A stretch of 64,000 bases of DNA from Flagellimonas yonaguniensis (GTDB lineage: Bacteria > Bacteroidota > Bacteroidia > Flavobacteriales > Flavobacteriaceae). Both the position numbers and the translations under genes were made by a program. How positions within the stretch are numbered: position 1 is the first letter of the stretch; each line of letters begins with the position of its first letter. The stretch spans positions 1 through 64,000 of the forward strand of contig NZ_JARFVB010000014.1 of NCBI RefSeq assembly GCF_029193885.1, read 5' to 3'. The notes under the pieces are model-generated. The model ran no database searches. It was not told where the DNA came from and saw only the letters and a program-made list of their open reading frames with translations. This document shows positions 1 through 7,556 of this stretch, one piece after another.

Positions 1-605
1 AAGGTTCCTTTCATTGGCTTTTCTTTGTTTCCAAAGAAATCATGGCGCCAGAACCATTGCCTGTCATACCATGTTTTGCCAAAAACCTTATGTGTCTCGC
101 CGTTGAAGTTTAAAGTGCCACTGCCCAATCCTTTGGTTACGGAGTATTGCCCTGTGGGAATATTGCCCACAAAATCGAAGACCCCGGTCCCTCCGTTGTA
201 GATGACCTCCCCGGGAAACTGCATATCGAGTTCCACCGAGCCCCAGTCGAAATTGGCAGAGGCCTTGATGGCGTGCAAATTCCCACTTATCTTGCTATTG
301 GGCATTTCAATGTACATGCTGTCGGTTTCGTAGGTCACCTCATCCTCCGAATGTATGATCTCATCACTTTTAAAGGTGCCGTTGTCTATATCGAACACAT
401 TGAAAATACTTAGAAATTTTCGTGGAACCCCAGCTGGTGCCGGTACTTCGAGTTGGTGGATAAGAATATTGAACTTGCGGCCCTGGTCAGTTTGGACATC
501 GGCAATGGCAAAGAAGGAATTGGTGCCCATCTCGGGTTTAAAGGCCAGATCACGTTCGGCGTCTATCAAATGGGGGATACTTAATTTTCTTGAACCTGTT
601 TTCAT
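1..605 (-). CDS. lipocalin-like (AttH/CrtC-type) protein, copy 1, C-terminus off the window
   Basis: The reading frame is open from an ATG at 603-605 to the left edge, so only the first ~201 residues are visible. The translation starts MKTGSRKLSIPHLIDAERDL and runs closely parallel to the full-length gene at 888-1892, including the shared block where Trp and DRQW follow a FGxTW motif. That motif is typical of the lipocalin-like fold of AttH and carotenoid 1,2-hydratase (CrtC) relatives. No signal peptide is evident, so the protein is probably cytoplasmic. The substrate is unknown; these families act on hydrophobic or terpenoid compounds, but that does not fix the role here. It is the downstream member of a tandem duplication and has its own promoter and Crp/Fnr-type box. 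Sure of the family relation to its neighbour; unsure of any enzyme activity. Confidence 0.8.
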   Translation of the reverse strand, partial: MKTGSRKLSIPHLIDAERDLAFKPEMGTNSFFAIADVQTDQGRKFNILIHQLEVPAPAGVPRKFLSIFNVFDIDNGTFKSDEIIHSEDEVTYETDSMYIEMPNSKISGNLHAIKASANFDWGSVELDMQFPGEVIYNGGTGVFDFVGNIPTGQYSVTKGLGSGTLNFNGETHKVFGKTWYDRQWFWRHDFFGNKEKPMKGT

Positions 606-631
606 TTTTACTGCTTTTAAAGATTATACTT

Positions 632-675
632 TAAAAGTAAAAAGCATTAGGGCCACATTTTTTGACATAAGTCAA
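632..675 (-). promoter_or_regulatory. promoter and Crp/Fnr-type box of lipocalin copy 1
   Basis: An inverted repeat TTGAC-ATAA-GTCAA lies at 662-675 and a Bacteroidota -7-like element, TACTTTTA on the minus strand, at 632-639. The centre-to-centre distance is 33 bp, exactly as in the second copy (1916-1959). With transcription starting about 7 bp after the -7 element, the box would be centred near -40, the usual place for class II activation by Crp/Fnr proteins. The start site is inferred, not observed. Confidence 0.5.
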
Positions 676-765
676 AAACGGATGCTGCCCCTGATCCTGC
701 TCAATGTTTCTTGGCTGATGTTCAAAAGATTGGCAATATGCTAAAAAATTACTCTTGCCGCCTTC
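672..765 (-). pseudogene. remnant of a Crp/Fnr regulator (last ~30 codons)
   Basis: Read on the minus strand, this stretch encodes IANLLNISQETLSRIRGSIRF followed by TGA at 672-674. The intact regulator at 1956-2522 ends IASLMNISQETLSRIRSDIRF. This is the recognition-helix region of a Crp-family winged helix. Nucleotide similarity to the intact gene fades near 765, and no start codon or cyclic-nucleotide-binding domain remains. The most likely history is tandem duplication of a lipocalin-regulator module followed by loss of most of this regulator copy. Confidence 0.75.
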
Positions 766-810
766 TTTACTCCTGGCTTTTTGCTTTTAAAAGTTTTAGC
801 CCCGCATACC

Positions 811-842
811 GAAAGAAAAAGCGCAGGATTTAAATCCTGCGC
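811..842 (-). terminator. intrinsic terminator of lipocalin copy 2
   Basis: A perfect 22-bp self-complementary sequence, GCGCAGGATTT and its complement, lies at 821-842. On the minus strand it is followed by a T-rich run (816-820 and beyond). It sits 45 bp after the stop codon of the gene at 888-1892 and before the regulator remnant. Confidence 0.75.
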
Positions 843-887
843 CTTTCAAATGTTTATCGGACAACTATAAGACAAAATTAAAATTTG

Positions 888-1892
888 TTATCCTTTGCTC
901 CAATTTCCAACCATTTCAACCAGGTTATGACCCGTTACGGGTTTTCCCCTGAAAGTTCCGGTAATGTTAGCAAGACCTTCATACCTAGGGAGCATATTAG
1001 AAGCAACTTCCTGTTCTTTCTTAATAGCTTTAACAGTTAGTTTGGCATCTAATTCAGGTATATCCACAATCCAGTTTGTGGGATAGTGTTGCTTTTTAGG
1101 GCTAATCCAATACTCACTGGCCAATTCGGCAAGAGGTTTGATGTTTGCAACAACATGAGAACCGTCCGGCTCAACGAGGGTTACAAAACTGGAGTGATTT
1201 CCATAAAGGTGGATATCCCATAAACCCATTACGTGGCCATTATCCAAAGTAAGGTTCATCCAGGTCCAGTGCATATCCTGTCCTTGAAATTCCTCTTTTT
1301 TCACCATTGTTTCTTTATTTCCATCAAGGTCTTTAATCCAAGACCATTGCCTGTCAAACCACGTTGTCCCAAAAAACTTTATCTCTTCGCCTTCTAAAGT
1401 TAACGTACCGCTGCATAACCCATTGACAATGGAATACTGACCTGTAGGAACATTTCCGAAAAAATCAAACACCCCGGTTCCTGCGTTGTACATTACCTGC
1501 CCCGGAAACTGCATATTTAAATCTAGAGATCCCCAATCACTATTAGCTGAAACGTGCATGGTATGTACATCCCCACTTATTATACTGTTAGGTGTTTCTA
1601 CATACATTCTGTCAGTTTCATATCGTATTTCATCTTCCGTATATACACCTTCGGAGCTTTTATATGTGCCATTTGTGATGTCAAATACGTTAAAAATACT
1701 TCCTAATTGCACTGGGTCATCTGCAGGGGCTGGAGACTGAAGTTGATGAACAAGCATATTGAACTTCCGGCCATCTTGCGTTTCTACATCAGCAATGGCA
1801 AAAAAGGAATTAGCCATTAAACCAGGTTTCCAAGCTAGGTCTCGTTCTGCATCTATCAGATGAGGAATACGTAATTTAGATTTTGTTTTCAT
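888..1892 (-). CDS. lipocalin-like (AttH/CrtC-type) protein, copy 2
   Basis: This 334-residue protein has no signal peptide. Two beta-rich lipocalin-like halves are suggested: an N-terminal part to about residue 150 and a second part starting near the FFGTTWFDRQWSWI block (residues ~174-187), which matches the W-x-D-R-Q-W signature of AttH/CrtC-like proteins. Family members include carotenoid 1,2-hydratase and AttH, so binding or hydration of a hydrophobic compound is possible, but the substrate cannot be read from sequence. The start ATG at 1890-1892 is supported by alignment with copy 1, which starts at the same point. The gene has its own promoter with a Crp/Fnr-type box and a strong terminator, so it is probably monocistronic and controlled by the upstream regulator at 1956-2522. 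Confidence 0.82.
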   Translation of the reverse strand: MKTKSKLRIPHLIDAERDLAWKPGLMANSFFAIADVETQDGRKFNMLVHQLQSPAPADDPVQLGSIFNVFDITNGTYKSSEGVYTEDEIRYETDRMYVETPNSIISGDVHTMHVSANSDWGSLDLNMQFPGQVMYNAGTGVFDFFGNVPTGQYSIVNGLCSGTLTLEGEEIKFFGTTWFDRQWSWIKDLDGNKETMVKKEEFQGQDMHWTWMNLTLDNGHVMGLWDIHLYGNHSSFVTLVEPDGSHVVANIKPLAELASEYWISPKKQHYPTNWIVDIPELDAKLTVKAIKKEQEVASNMLPRYEGLANITGTFRGKPVTGHNLVEMVGNWSKG

Positions 1893-1915
1893 TTTTTTCT
1901 ATTTAAAATTTTCAT

Positions 1916-1959
1916 AAAATGTAAATAAAATGAGAACTCCATTTTTTGATATATGTCAA
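1916..1959 (-). promoter_or_regulatory. promoter and Crp/Fnr-type box of lipocalin copy 2
   Basis: The box TTGAT-ATAT-GTCAA is at 1946-1959 and a TACATTTT -7-like element on the minus strand at 1916-1923; spacing is 33 bp centre to centre, identical to copy 1. The box overlaps the last codons of the regulator gene (stop at 1956-1958), so the operator sits partly inside the regulator's own coding sequence. Confidence 0.55.
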
Positions 1960-2522
1960 AATCGAATGTCGCTTCTTATCCTGCTTAAGGTTTCCTGGCT
2001 AATATTCATAAGACTTGCAATATCCTTAAGGCTTACTCTTTGAATAATTTGCGGAAATCTATCCACGATTATTTTGTATTTGTCCGTCCCTGTGTTTTCC
2101 GTAAGCCTTATTTTTTCTTCAAGAAAGATGCAGTATTCCTCGGCTATTTTTCTTCTGTAAGTTTCCATTTCAGGGTATTTATCATATAAGGCTACCAAAT
2201 CTGGATGGTAAACATATTCCACTGTCGAATCTTCCAAAAACTGTGCATTGTCAATCGAAGGTAGCTCCAAAAATACACTTGAGGTCGAGCCAAAAATTAA
2301 ATTTTCAAAAATGAACATGGTGTTTTTCTCTTTCCCATTTTTATGGTAAAATGTCCTCAAGCATCCTTTTGTTATCAGATAAACACTGTTCGGAAATTGA
2401 TTTTCCCGGTATAAAAAATCCCCCTTTCTTTTGTGGAGGACCTTAATCTTGGACAAAAGTTCTTTCTCGATTTCAGGAGACATAGTTTTATATTCCTTAA
2501 ACTTGTTGATAAAACCTATCAT
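1956..2522 (-). CDS. Crp/Fnr-family transcriptional regulator
   Basis: The 188-residue protein has a cyclic-nucleotide-binding-type beta roll (about residues 20-115, with a YLITKGCLRTFYHKNGKE block) and a C-terminal helix-turn-helix (about 160-188, SLKDIASLMNISQETLSRIR). It is a little shorter than Crp or Fnr (200-250), with a compact winged helix typical of Bacteroidota members. No N-terminal Cys cluster is seen, so it is not an Fnr-like Fe-S sensor; the ligand is unknown. It lies directly upstream of the lipocalin-like gene on the same strand, and its stop codon overlaps the TTGAT-N4-GTCAA box, so it is the obvious candidate activator of that gene. Assignment of family is firm; ligand and target are inferred. 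Confidence 0.88.
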   Translation of the reverse strand: MIGFINKFKEYKTMSPEIEKELLSKIKVLHKRKGDFLYRENQFPNSVYLITKGCLRTFYHKNGKEKNTMFIFENLIFGSTSSVFLELPSIDNAQFLEDSTVEYVYHPDLVALYDKYPEMETYRRKIAEEYCIFLEEKIRLTENTGTDKYKIIVDRFPQIIQRVSLKDIASLMNISQETLSRIRSDIRF

Positions 2523-2848
2523 TCGCTGCTACACTTATTTTTTTGACAAACAGATTAAACTTTATTCATATAAGTGGAAGTTAGGGATTTTCTGGGCATT
2601 TAATGGCTTTTTTAAATCACTGGGCAGACTTGTGAAAGAAAAACACAAAAATGGGAGTAAAAGATAGCTTTTAAGGAACTATGAAAGCTTGGATGAGTTC
2701 GTGACATTACATTTGGAAGCAGCCTCCTCCCGCCAAATTAATTTTTTGAAAAATGTGGGGTGTAAATTCTTTGATCACGTAGGTCTTAATATAGGCGATG
2801 TTGTGCAAGGCTACCATTGCCATATAATTAGGGTGTGTTATTAAACCA
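2523..2848. other. intergenic, no gene recognised
   Basis: Between the 5' end of the Crp/Fnr gene and the 3' end of the HxlR gene no convincing coding frame, RNA or hairpin was seen. The part next to 2523 must hold the regulator's promoter, but no clear -33/-7 pair stands out. Confidence 0.4.
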
Positions 2849-3196
2849 CTATTTGGCAAGGATGTTTTTTCTATGCTGAATGCCCCAATCCAACATGGAA
2901 TTAATGACGCTGTCCAGGGTTTTACAATAAGGGGTCAGCGAATATTCTACATTTATTGGGCGGGTGTCAATCACTTTTCGTTCGACCAGGTCGTTCATCT
3001 CAAGCTCTTTCAATTCCTTGGATAGGATTCTAGGTGAGATCTCTGCCAGTTTCGACAATTCGTTGAACCTTACAGGCCCCTCACGCATAATGGAAATCAA
3101 TATAAGTTTCCACTTGCCCCCGACCACATCCAAAGTATCCCTTATGGCCATCCTCGCTTTTTTACAATCTTCCATTATTTCTTCTTTCTTATCCAT
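2849..3196 (-). CDS. HxlR-family transcriptional regulator
   Basis: The 115-residue protein is a single winged helix-turn-helix domain of the HxlR type: an ALD-VVGGKWKLILI opening helix, an RFNELSKLAEISPRILSKEL recognition region, and a wing ending VEYSLTPYCKTL before a C-terminal dimerisation helix. HxlR members such as YodB and CatR of Bacillus sense quinones, diamide or aldehydes through cysteines. Here Cys is present near residue 11 and in the C-terminal part, compatible with redox sensing but not proof. It is transcribed divergently from the pirin-SDR-OYE genes, the usual arrangement for control of an electrophile-inducible set. Confidence 0.88.
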   Translation of the reverse strand: MDKKEEIMEDCKKARMAIRDTLDVVGGKWKLILISIMREGPVRFNELSKLAEISPRILSKELKELEMNDLVERKVIDTRPINVEYSLTPYCKTLDSVINSMLDWGIQHRKNILAK

Positions 3197-3203
3197 ATCA
3201 AAC

Positions 3204-3231
3204 CTACTATTCTTTTTGTAACTACTATTCT
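3204..3231. promoter_or_regulatory. direct repeats in the HxlR/pirin divergent region
   Basis: The decamer CTACTATTCT occurs twice, at 3204-3213 and 3222-3231, 18 bp apart start to start. The position between two divergent starts suggests a regulator site, probably for the HxlR protein. A TATTTTTG -7-like element for pirin lies a little downstream, just before 3280. Confidence 0.35.
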
Positions 3232-3292
3232 ATTGTAATATACTAACAAAATTAGTTGAATGTTCTTTATTTTTGTTAGAAGTCGAAAGGAG

Positions 3293-4030
3293 ATGATTTA
3301 TAAAATAAAAAAAGAACAGTTTTTGGGAGATGGTCCCATTAAGATATTATATCCTGGTTTGGCTTTGCCAAACTCCGTGGATACCGGAATTGGAAGTATT
3401 GGCAGGATCGACCATCCGGAATTTCATGGAAACACGGTTATCAAAATGCATCCACATGTCAACGATGAAATCGTTTCGTATTTTAGAAGTGGGATTTCTG
3501 AGCATAAAGATTCCGAAGGATATACCGAAAACATATCAAAGAATAGACTGATGTTCATGAAAGCTGGGAAATCCTTCTATCATGAGGAAAAAATCCTTGG
3601 GAAAGAAGAACCTTTGGAAGGGTTGCAGATTTTTATCCGCCCCGGCAAAAAGGATTTGAAGCCTGAGGTGCTTTTTAGGGATTTGGAGCACGTTCATTCA
3701 GAAAACCAATGGAGATTGCTGGGCGCTCCGAATGGTGGTACGGAGTTTAGATTTAGCAGCCGAACATGGTTGTACGATACCAAGCTATTGGAAGGAAGCA
3801 GCATCGATTTTCCGCAATTGGAAAATGAGGGTCTTACTTCAGTGCTCTACGTTTTTCAGGGAAAAATCACATTGAACGACTCTGTTCCTCTGATAAAAAA
3901 AGAGGCAGCAATCATAACAGACGAGCTTTCTGTAATTTATGCGGAAACAGATGCCGAGCTGGTCCTCTTTGTCACCGATGAAAACAGTGAAATTTTTAAA
4001 GAAGGCATGTACAGTGGCAATAAATATTAA
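3293..4030 (+). CDS. pirin-family cupin protein
   Basis: The 245-residue protein has the bicupin layout of pirins. The N-terminal cupin carries a metal-site-like MHPHVNDEIVSYFRSG block near residue 50, corresponding to the HPHxGxxxxT motif, and further acidic/His positions (YHEE) follow near residue 100. Bacterial pirins include quercetin 2,3-dioxygenases (YhhW) and redox-linked regulators; which applies is not visible. The start is placed at ATG 3293 because the earlier possible start at 3260 adds a hydrophobic tail absent from the paralogue. A paralogue lies at 48730-49461. Pirin, SDR and OYE genes follow each other within 50 bp, so they probably form one operon under the divergent HxlR regulator. 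Confidence 0.85.
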   Translation: MIYKIKKEQFLGDGPIKILYPGLALPNSVDTGIGSIGRIDHPEFHGNTVIKMHPHVNDEIVSYFRSGISEHKDSEGYTENISKNRLMFMKAGKSFYHEEKILGKEEPLEGLQIFIRPGKKDLKPEVLFRDLEHVHSENQWRLLGAPNGGTEFRFSSRTWLYDTKLLEGSSIDFPQLENEGLTSVLYVFQGKITLNDSVPLIKKEAAIITDELSVIYAETDAELVLFVTDENSEIFKEGMYSGNKY

Positions 4031-4048
4031 AACATAAAAACAAAAATT

Positions 4049-4783
4049 ATGGGAAATAAGGGAACGGCTGTTATTACAGGGGCAGCAAATGGAATCGGTC
4101 AAGCCTATGCCGTGAGGTTGGCCCAAGATGGTTTTGATATCGCAGTGGCGGATGTCGCAGAGGCCTAAGAGACCAAAAAGCTTGTGGAAGCTGAGGGCAG
4201 AAAGTTTTATTCGGCCATCGTGGACGTGACCTCCCCGGAAAGTACCGAAAAATTCGCCACTGACGTTGTTGAAAATTTGGGTGATGTTAAGGTTTTGGTC
4301 AATAATGCAGGTATATATCCTTGGAAACCATTTTCCGAAACTGATTTTGACACATGGAGAAAAGTGATAGGAGTGAATTTGGATGGGACCTTTTTAATGA
4401 GCAAAGCCTTTGTACCCATCATGGTCCAAAACCAGTATGGACGTATAGTAAATGTGGCCAGCACCACTTTTTTTATGAATGCACAACAAATGACGGCCTA
4501 TATAGCCAGTAAAGGAGGGATCATAGGCTTCACACGTGCATTGGCAGGCGAGGTGGGCAAGGATGGTGTCACGGTAAATGTGATAGCTCCTGGCCTTACG
4601 AATACAAGTACCATGAAAGGTGTCAATGAGGAAATATTCGAGACACTCCCAAACATGCAGGCCATACCTAGGGTTATTGAGCCGAAAGACTTGGTGGGGG
4701 TCGTCTCATTTCTCTGTTCCGATGATTCGGCATTTGTAACCGGACAAACGATTGTTGCTGACGGTGGTCAAGTCAGGAATTGA
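4049..4783 (+). pseudogene. short-chain dehydrogenase/reductase interrupted by an in-frame TAA
   Basis: Translation from ATG 4049 gives a normal SDR start with the TGAANGIGQAYA cofactor motif (residues 10-21), but codon 40 (4166-4168) is TAA. Without any frame change the rest follows: NNAG motif, the YIASKGG segment with the catalytic Tyr-x-x-x-Lys, and a C-terminal VTGQTIVADGG, as in ~245-residue SDRs. Everything else looks intact, so the lesion is recent, a sequencing error, or a suppressed stop. Restart at GTG 4184 would make a 199-residue protein lacking the Gly-rich NAD(P) motif and probably inactive. It sits 18 bp after pirin and 40 bp before the OYE gene. Confidence 0.8.
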
Positions 4784-4823
4784 CCACTCTCTTCCAGTTT
4801 AATCCCAAATCATATTCAAGAAC

Positions 4824-5900
4824 ATGAAATTATTGGAACAGACACAATTGGGTAGGCTATCCTTAAAGAATAGAATGGTAATGTCCGCAATGACAAGAAA
4901 CAGGGCCGATGAAAACGGAGTTGTTCATGATATGACCGTTACCTATTACAAGCAAAGGGCAACAGCCGGCCTTATCATAACCGAGGCCATCAATATTTCT
5001 GAAGGTGCTATTGGAAGCCCCCTCACACCTGGAATCTATACACAAGCACAAATAGATGCCTGGAAAAAAGTGACCAAAGCCGTTCATCAGGCAGATGGTA
5101 AAATAGTGGCCCAACTATGGCATACGGGTCGTATAGGTCATTCCGTTGATAGGAAGGGAGTTGTGCCCGTTGCCCCTTCCGCCATTGCAATCAGGGGTGC
5201 GCAGCACTTCACCTCCCAAGGTTTAAAAGATTATGAGGTGCCAAGGGCCCTGGACTTGTCCGAGATAAAAGAAATTATCAATGATTATGGCAAAGCGGCA
5301 TCAAATGCGATGGAAGCCGGTTTTGACGGTGTAGAGGTACATGCTGCAAACGGTTACCTGCCCCACCAGTTCTTGTCCGATAGTGCCAACCATAGAAAGG
5401 ATGAATATGGGGGCAGTATTGAAAACAGGTGTCAGTTCGTTTTGGATGTAATGAAAGAGGTGGTCCATACTATTGGAAGAGATAGGGTAGGGATCAAGAT
5501 TTCTCCCTTGCATCCCTATGGGAATATGGTTTTTGATGATCCGAAAGCAACATTTATGTACTTATTGAATGAACTCAATACGTTGGATTTTGCTTTTGTG
5601 GAAATAATGAAGAAAAATCCCATGTTTCCGTTATTGGATCATTACCCACAAGAGGATGAAATTGAACTGTGGGGAAGTTTGATAAAGACAAAATTGATTG
5701 CAAATACCTCTTATACCAAAGAAAATGCCGAAATGGAATTAAAAAAAGGAATCGCAGATTTGATTTCATTCGGAAGCATGTTTTTGGCAAATCCTGATTT
5801 GCCCAAGAGGTTTAGGTTGGATGCTGAGTTAAATCATCCTGACCAAAATACTTTCTTTGGAGGAAATGAAAAGGGTTATATAGATTACCCGACCCTATAG
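4824..5900 (+). CDS. Old Yellow Enzyme family alkene reductase (NemA-like)
   Basis: The 358-residue protein matches the length of FMN-dependent Old Yellow Enzymes. Visible are the N-terminal barrel start LKNRMVMSAMTRNRA, the VAQLWHTGRIGH block around residues 95-107, the YGGSIENRCQF segment of the active-site barrel, and a C-terminal FGSMFLANPDLPKRF phosphate-binding region. Family members reduce alpha,beta-unsaturated carbonyls, quinones and nitro compounds using NAD(P)H. Placed after pirin and the SDR, it fits an electrophile-detoxifying operon. The VHAANGYLPHQFLSDSAN block is typical. Confidence 0.92.
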   Translation: MKLLEQTQLGRLSLKNRMVMSAMTRNRADENGVVHDMTVTYYKQRATAGLIITEAINISEGAIGSPLTPGIYTQAQIDAWKKVTKAVHQADGKIVAQLWHTGRIGHSVDRKGVVPVAPSAIAIRGAQHFTSQGLKDYEVPRALDLSEIKEIINDYGKAASNAMEAGFDGVEVHAANGYLPHQFLSDSANHRKDEYGGSIENRCQFVLDVMKEVVHTIGRDRVGIKISPLHPYGNMVFDDPKATFMYLLNELNTLDFAFVEIMKKNPMFPLLDHYPQEDEIELWGSLIKTKLIANTSYTKENAEMELKKGIADLISFGSMFLANPDLPKRFRLDAELNHPDQNTFFGGNEKGYIDYPTL

Positions 5901-6280
5901 ACCCGCTGCAACCCATATCCGGAAGATGAATCGATTAGTATCGTCAATACATATTTGATTAAAAGACTTAGCTTTTCCGGCATGCCCTTATCTTGAAATG
6001 ATCGATCAATACCATCGACCAGAAGACGGGCCCAGGAAGGTTACCTACGTTATGGCCATCATTGACAAAAGGACCAAATCCCAGTAATCCAATCGTTTTT
6101 TTAACTTAAAACCATGTCTGTTATTCCCTGATTTTTTGATATATGTGGTCGTCCTCAGTCATTGGTATTCTCCTAATGTGTTTGCTTGTTGTTATGTACT
6201 AAGGCCAGACTAGGTCCAAGACCATATATAAATTATTGGGTGGACATTCAAAATATGGACAAAGCTTTGCCAATTCCAGC
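5901..6280. other. intergenic, no gene recognised
   Basis: This 380-bp stretch holds only a short frame from about 6000 (starts MIDQYHRPEDGP) that I cannot assign to a family. No terminator was identified for the OYE operon. Confidence 0.35.
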
Positions 6281-6877
6281 TTAAGAACGATTGGTTTGGT
6301 CTTCCATGCCATCAATGAACTCTTCAGCGTCTTTTTTGAACCTACGGATTGAAAAGCCCAAAATGATGTTGATGATTCCTAAGATGATCAATCCATAACC
6401 AATCCAAAAAACAAATCCGATTCCTATCAAGAGAGGGTTCCAGAGCAATATGAATGAAAAAATGATGCCGATAATGCCAAAAGCAAACATCCACCCCCAA
6501 TTTTTGATGCCTACACTTTTTAATTCAAAGGCAGAGGATGTATAGACTATGGAACGAAACAATAACCAGAACCCAATGTAAAGGGAGAGTACCAATGCTG
6601 AAAAATCGGGCTTGAGGCTTAACAAGATACCCAAGATCAGTGTGATGATACCGCCAACAAGGTGCCACCCCCAATTTTTGAGGATTCCCCGATTGGACAG
6701 GGAAAACATCACTTCCACAATTCCAGAAACCACAAAACCGATACTGAACAAAACGGCAATGGTCAAAAAGGTGGCTTCGGGGGTCGCGAACACTAAAATG
6801 CCAAGACCGATAAATAAAATCCCTAGGATCAATGGTACATACCAATATTTTAATTCTGTTTCGATAAAATCGTTCAT
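6281..6877 (-). CDS. HdeD-like membrane protein (DUF308)
   Basis: The 198-residue protein has about six transmembrane segments arranged as three pairs, each containing a GWxxx or LGILxxxxP turn, as in HdeD of enterobacteria (acid-resistance membrane protein). Repeated elements NWGWHLVGGIITLILGIL and NWGWMFAFGIIGIIFSFIL show the internal duplication. The C-terminal tail is charged and cytoplasmic. The function outside E. coli is poorly known. A second, broken copy is found at 37976-38559. The gene stands alone, upstream-facing neighbours being unrelated. Confidence 0.85.
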   Translation of the reverse strand: MNDFIETELKYWYVPLILGILFIGLGILVFATPEATFLTIAVLFSIGFVVSGIVEVMFSLSNRGILKNWGWHLVGGIITLILGILLSLKPDFSALVLSLYIGFWLLFRSIVYTSSAFELKSVGIKNWGWMFAFGIIGIIFSFILLWNPLLIGIGFVFWIGYGLIILGIINIILGFSIRRFKKDAEEFIDGMEDQTNRS

Positions 6878-7556
6878 TTCTATTTTGTTTTTAGGTTAGA
6901 TTATAAGGTATTCAACTCTTTTATACTGTTTCGTTTTGGACATCATTTAATAGTACAATGCAATTTCTTGATTGGGTATACCCTTTTGGAAAGGACTGTC
7001 CAAACTTATCGTTTCTTGTTTTTCCTGCCCAGTTTGCATTATGGTAGGTTCTTTGATATTTGACAAATGTATTTTCCCATCGGATCGGGAATACAATCCA
7101 TATGTTGAAGTTACGGAAAATGGTTAAGATAATTGCAGAAAATAAATTGGGGGATGTTCAATCCAAGGAGCCAATTTTTATAGGCTTTGGTGTTTATTGA
7201 AATTGTGTCAATTTTCCAAATACTATTTCTGGGCCAAAAAACAGGGCGGGAGAATGTTTACATATAGGGTAACTTGCTCAATTTCTATGTTCGTGCTTTC
7301 TTTTGATGCCCTAATTTATGTTATGCAATGATGAAAAAAATGCAGATATTGGTAACATCAAAAGAGGAACGTTGGTGTAAAGTAAATATGATGGGTTTTG
7401 TGGCTGTGCCTTCCTTTAAATTGATGACATTGTTGGTTTAGGCAACGAATAAGTCACGATCATATTGGATATTTGGAAAAGCCGCTCCTTTACGGATGAA
7501 TTGCATCGACTAGAAATAGGATAGTACCCAATATAGGTGTCGGAAATACCCCAAGA
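6878..7556. other. intergenic, no gene recognised
   Basis: About 680 bp between the divergent HdeD-like and MscS-like genes. I see no coding frame with family resemblance and no RNA hairpin. It must contain both promoters. The AT-rich composition and lack of long frames suggest ordinary spacer or fully decayed DNA. Confidence 0.35.

Noticed and set aside
6000..6090. Short frame MIDQYHRPEDGP, at first taken for a transposase piece
   Set aside because: Too short and without a catalytic motif; could not be tied to an IS family.
6136..6149. TTGATATATGTGGT, a resemblance to the Crp/Fnr box at 1946
   Set aside because: Only one half-site matches, and there is no start codon at the right distance.
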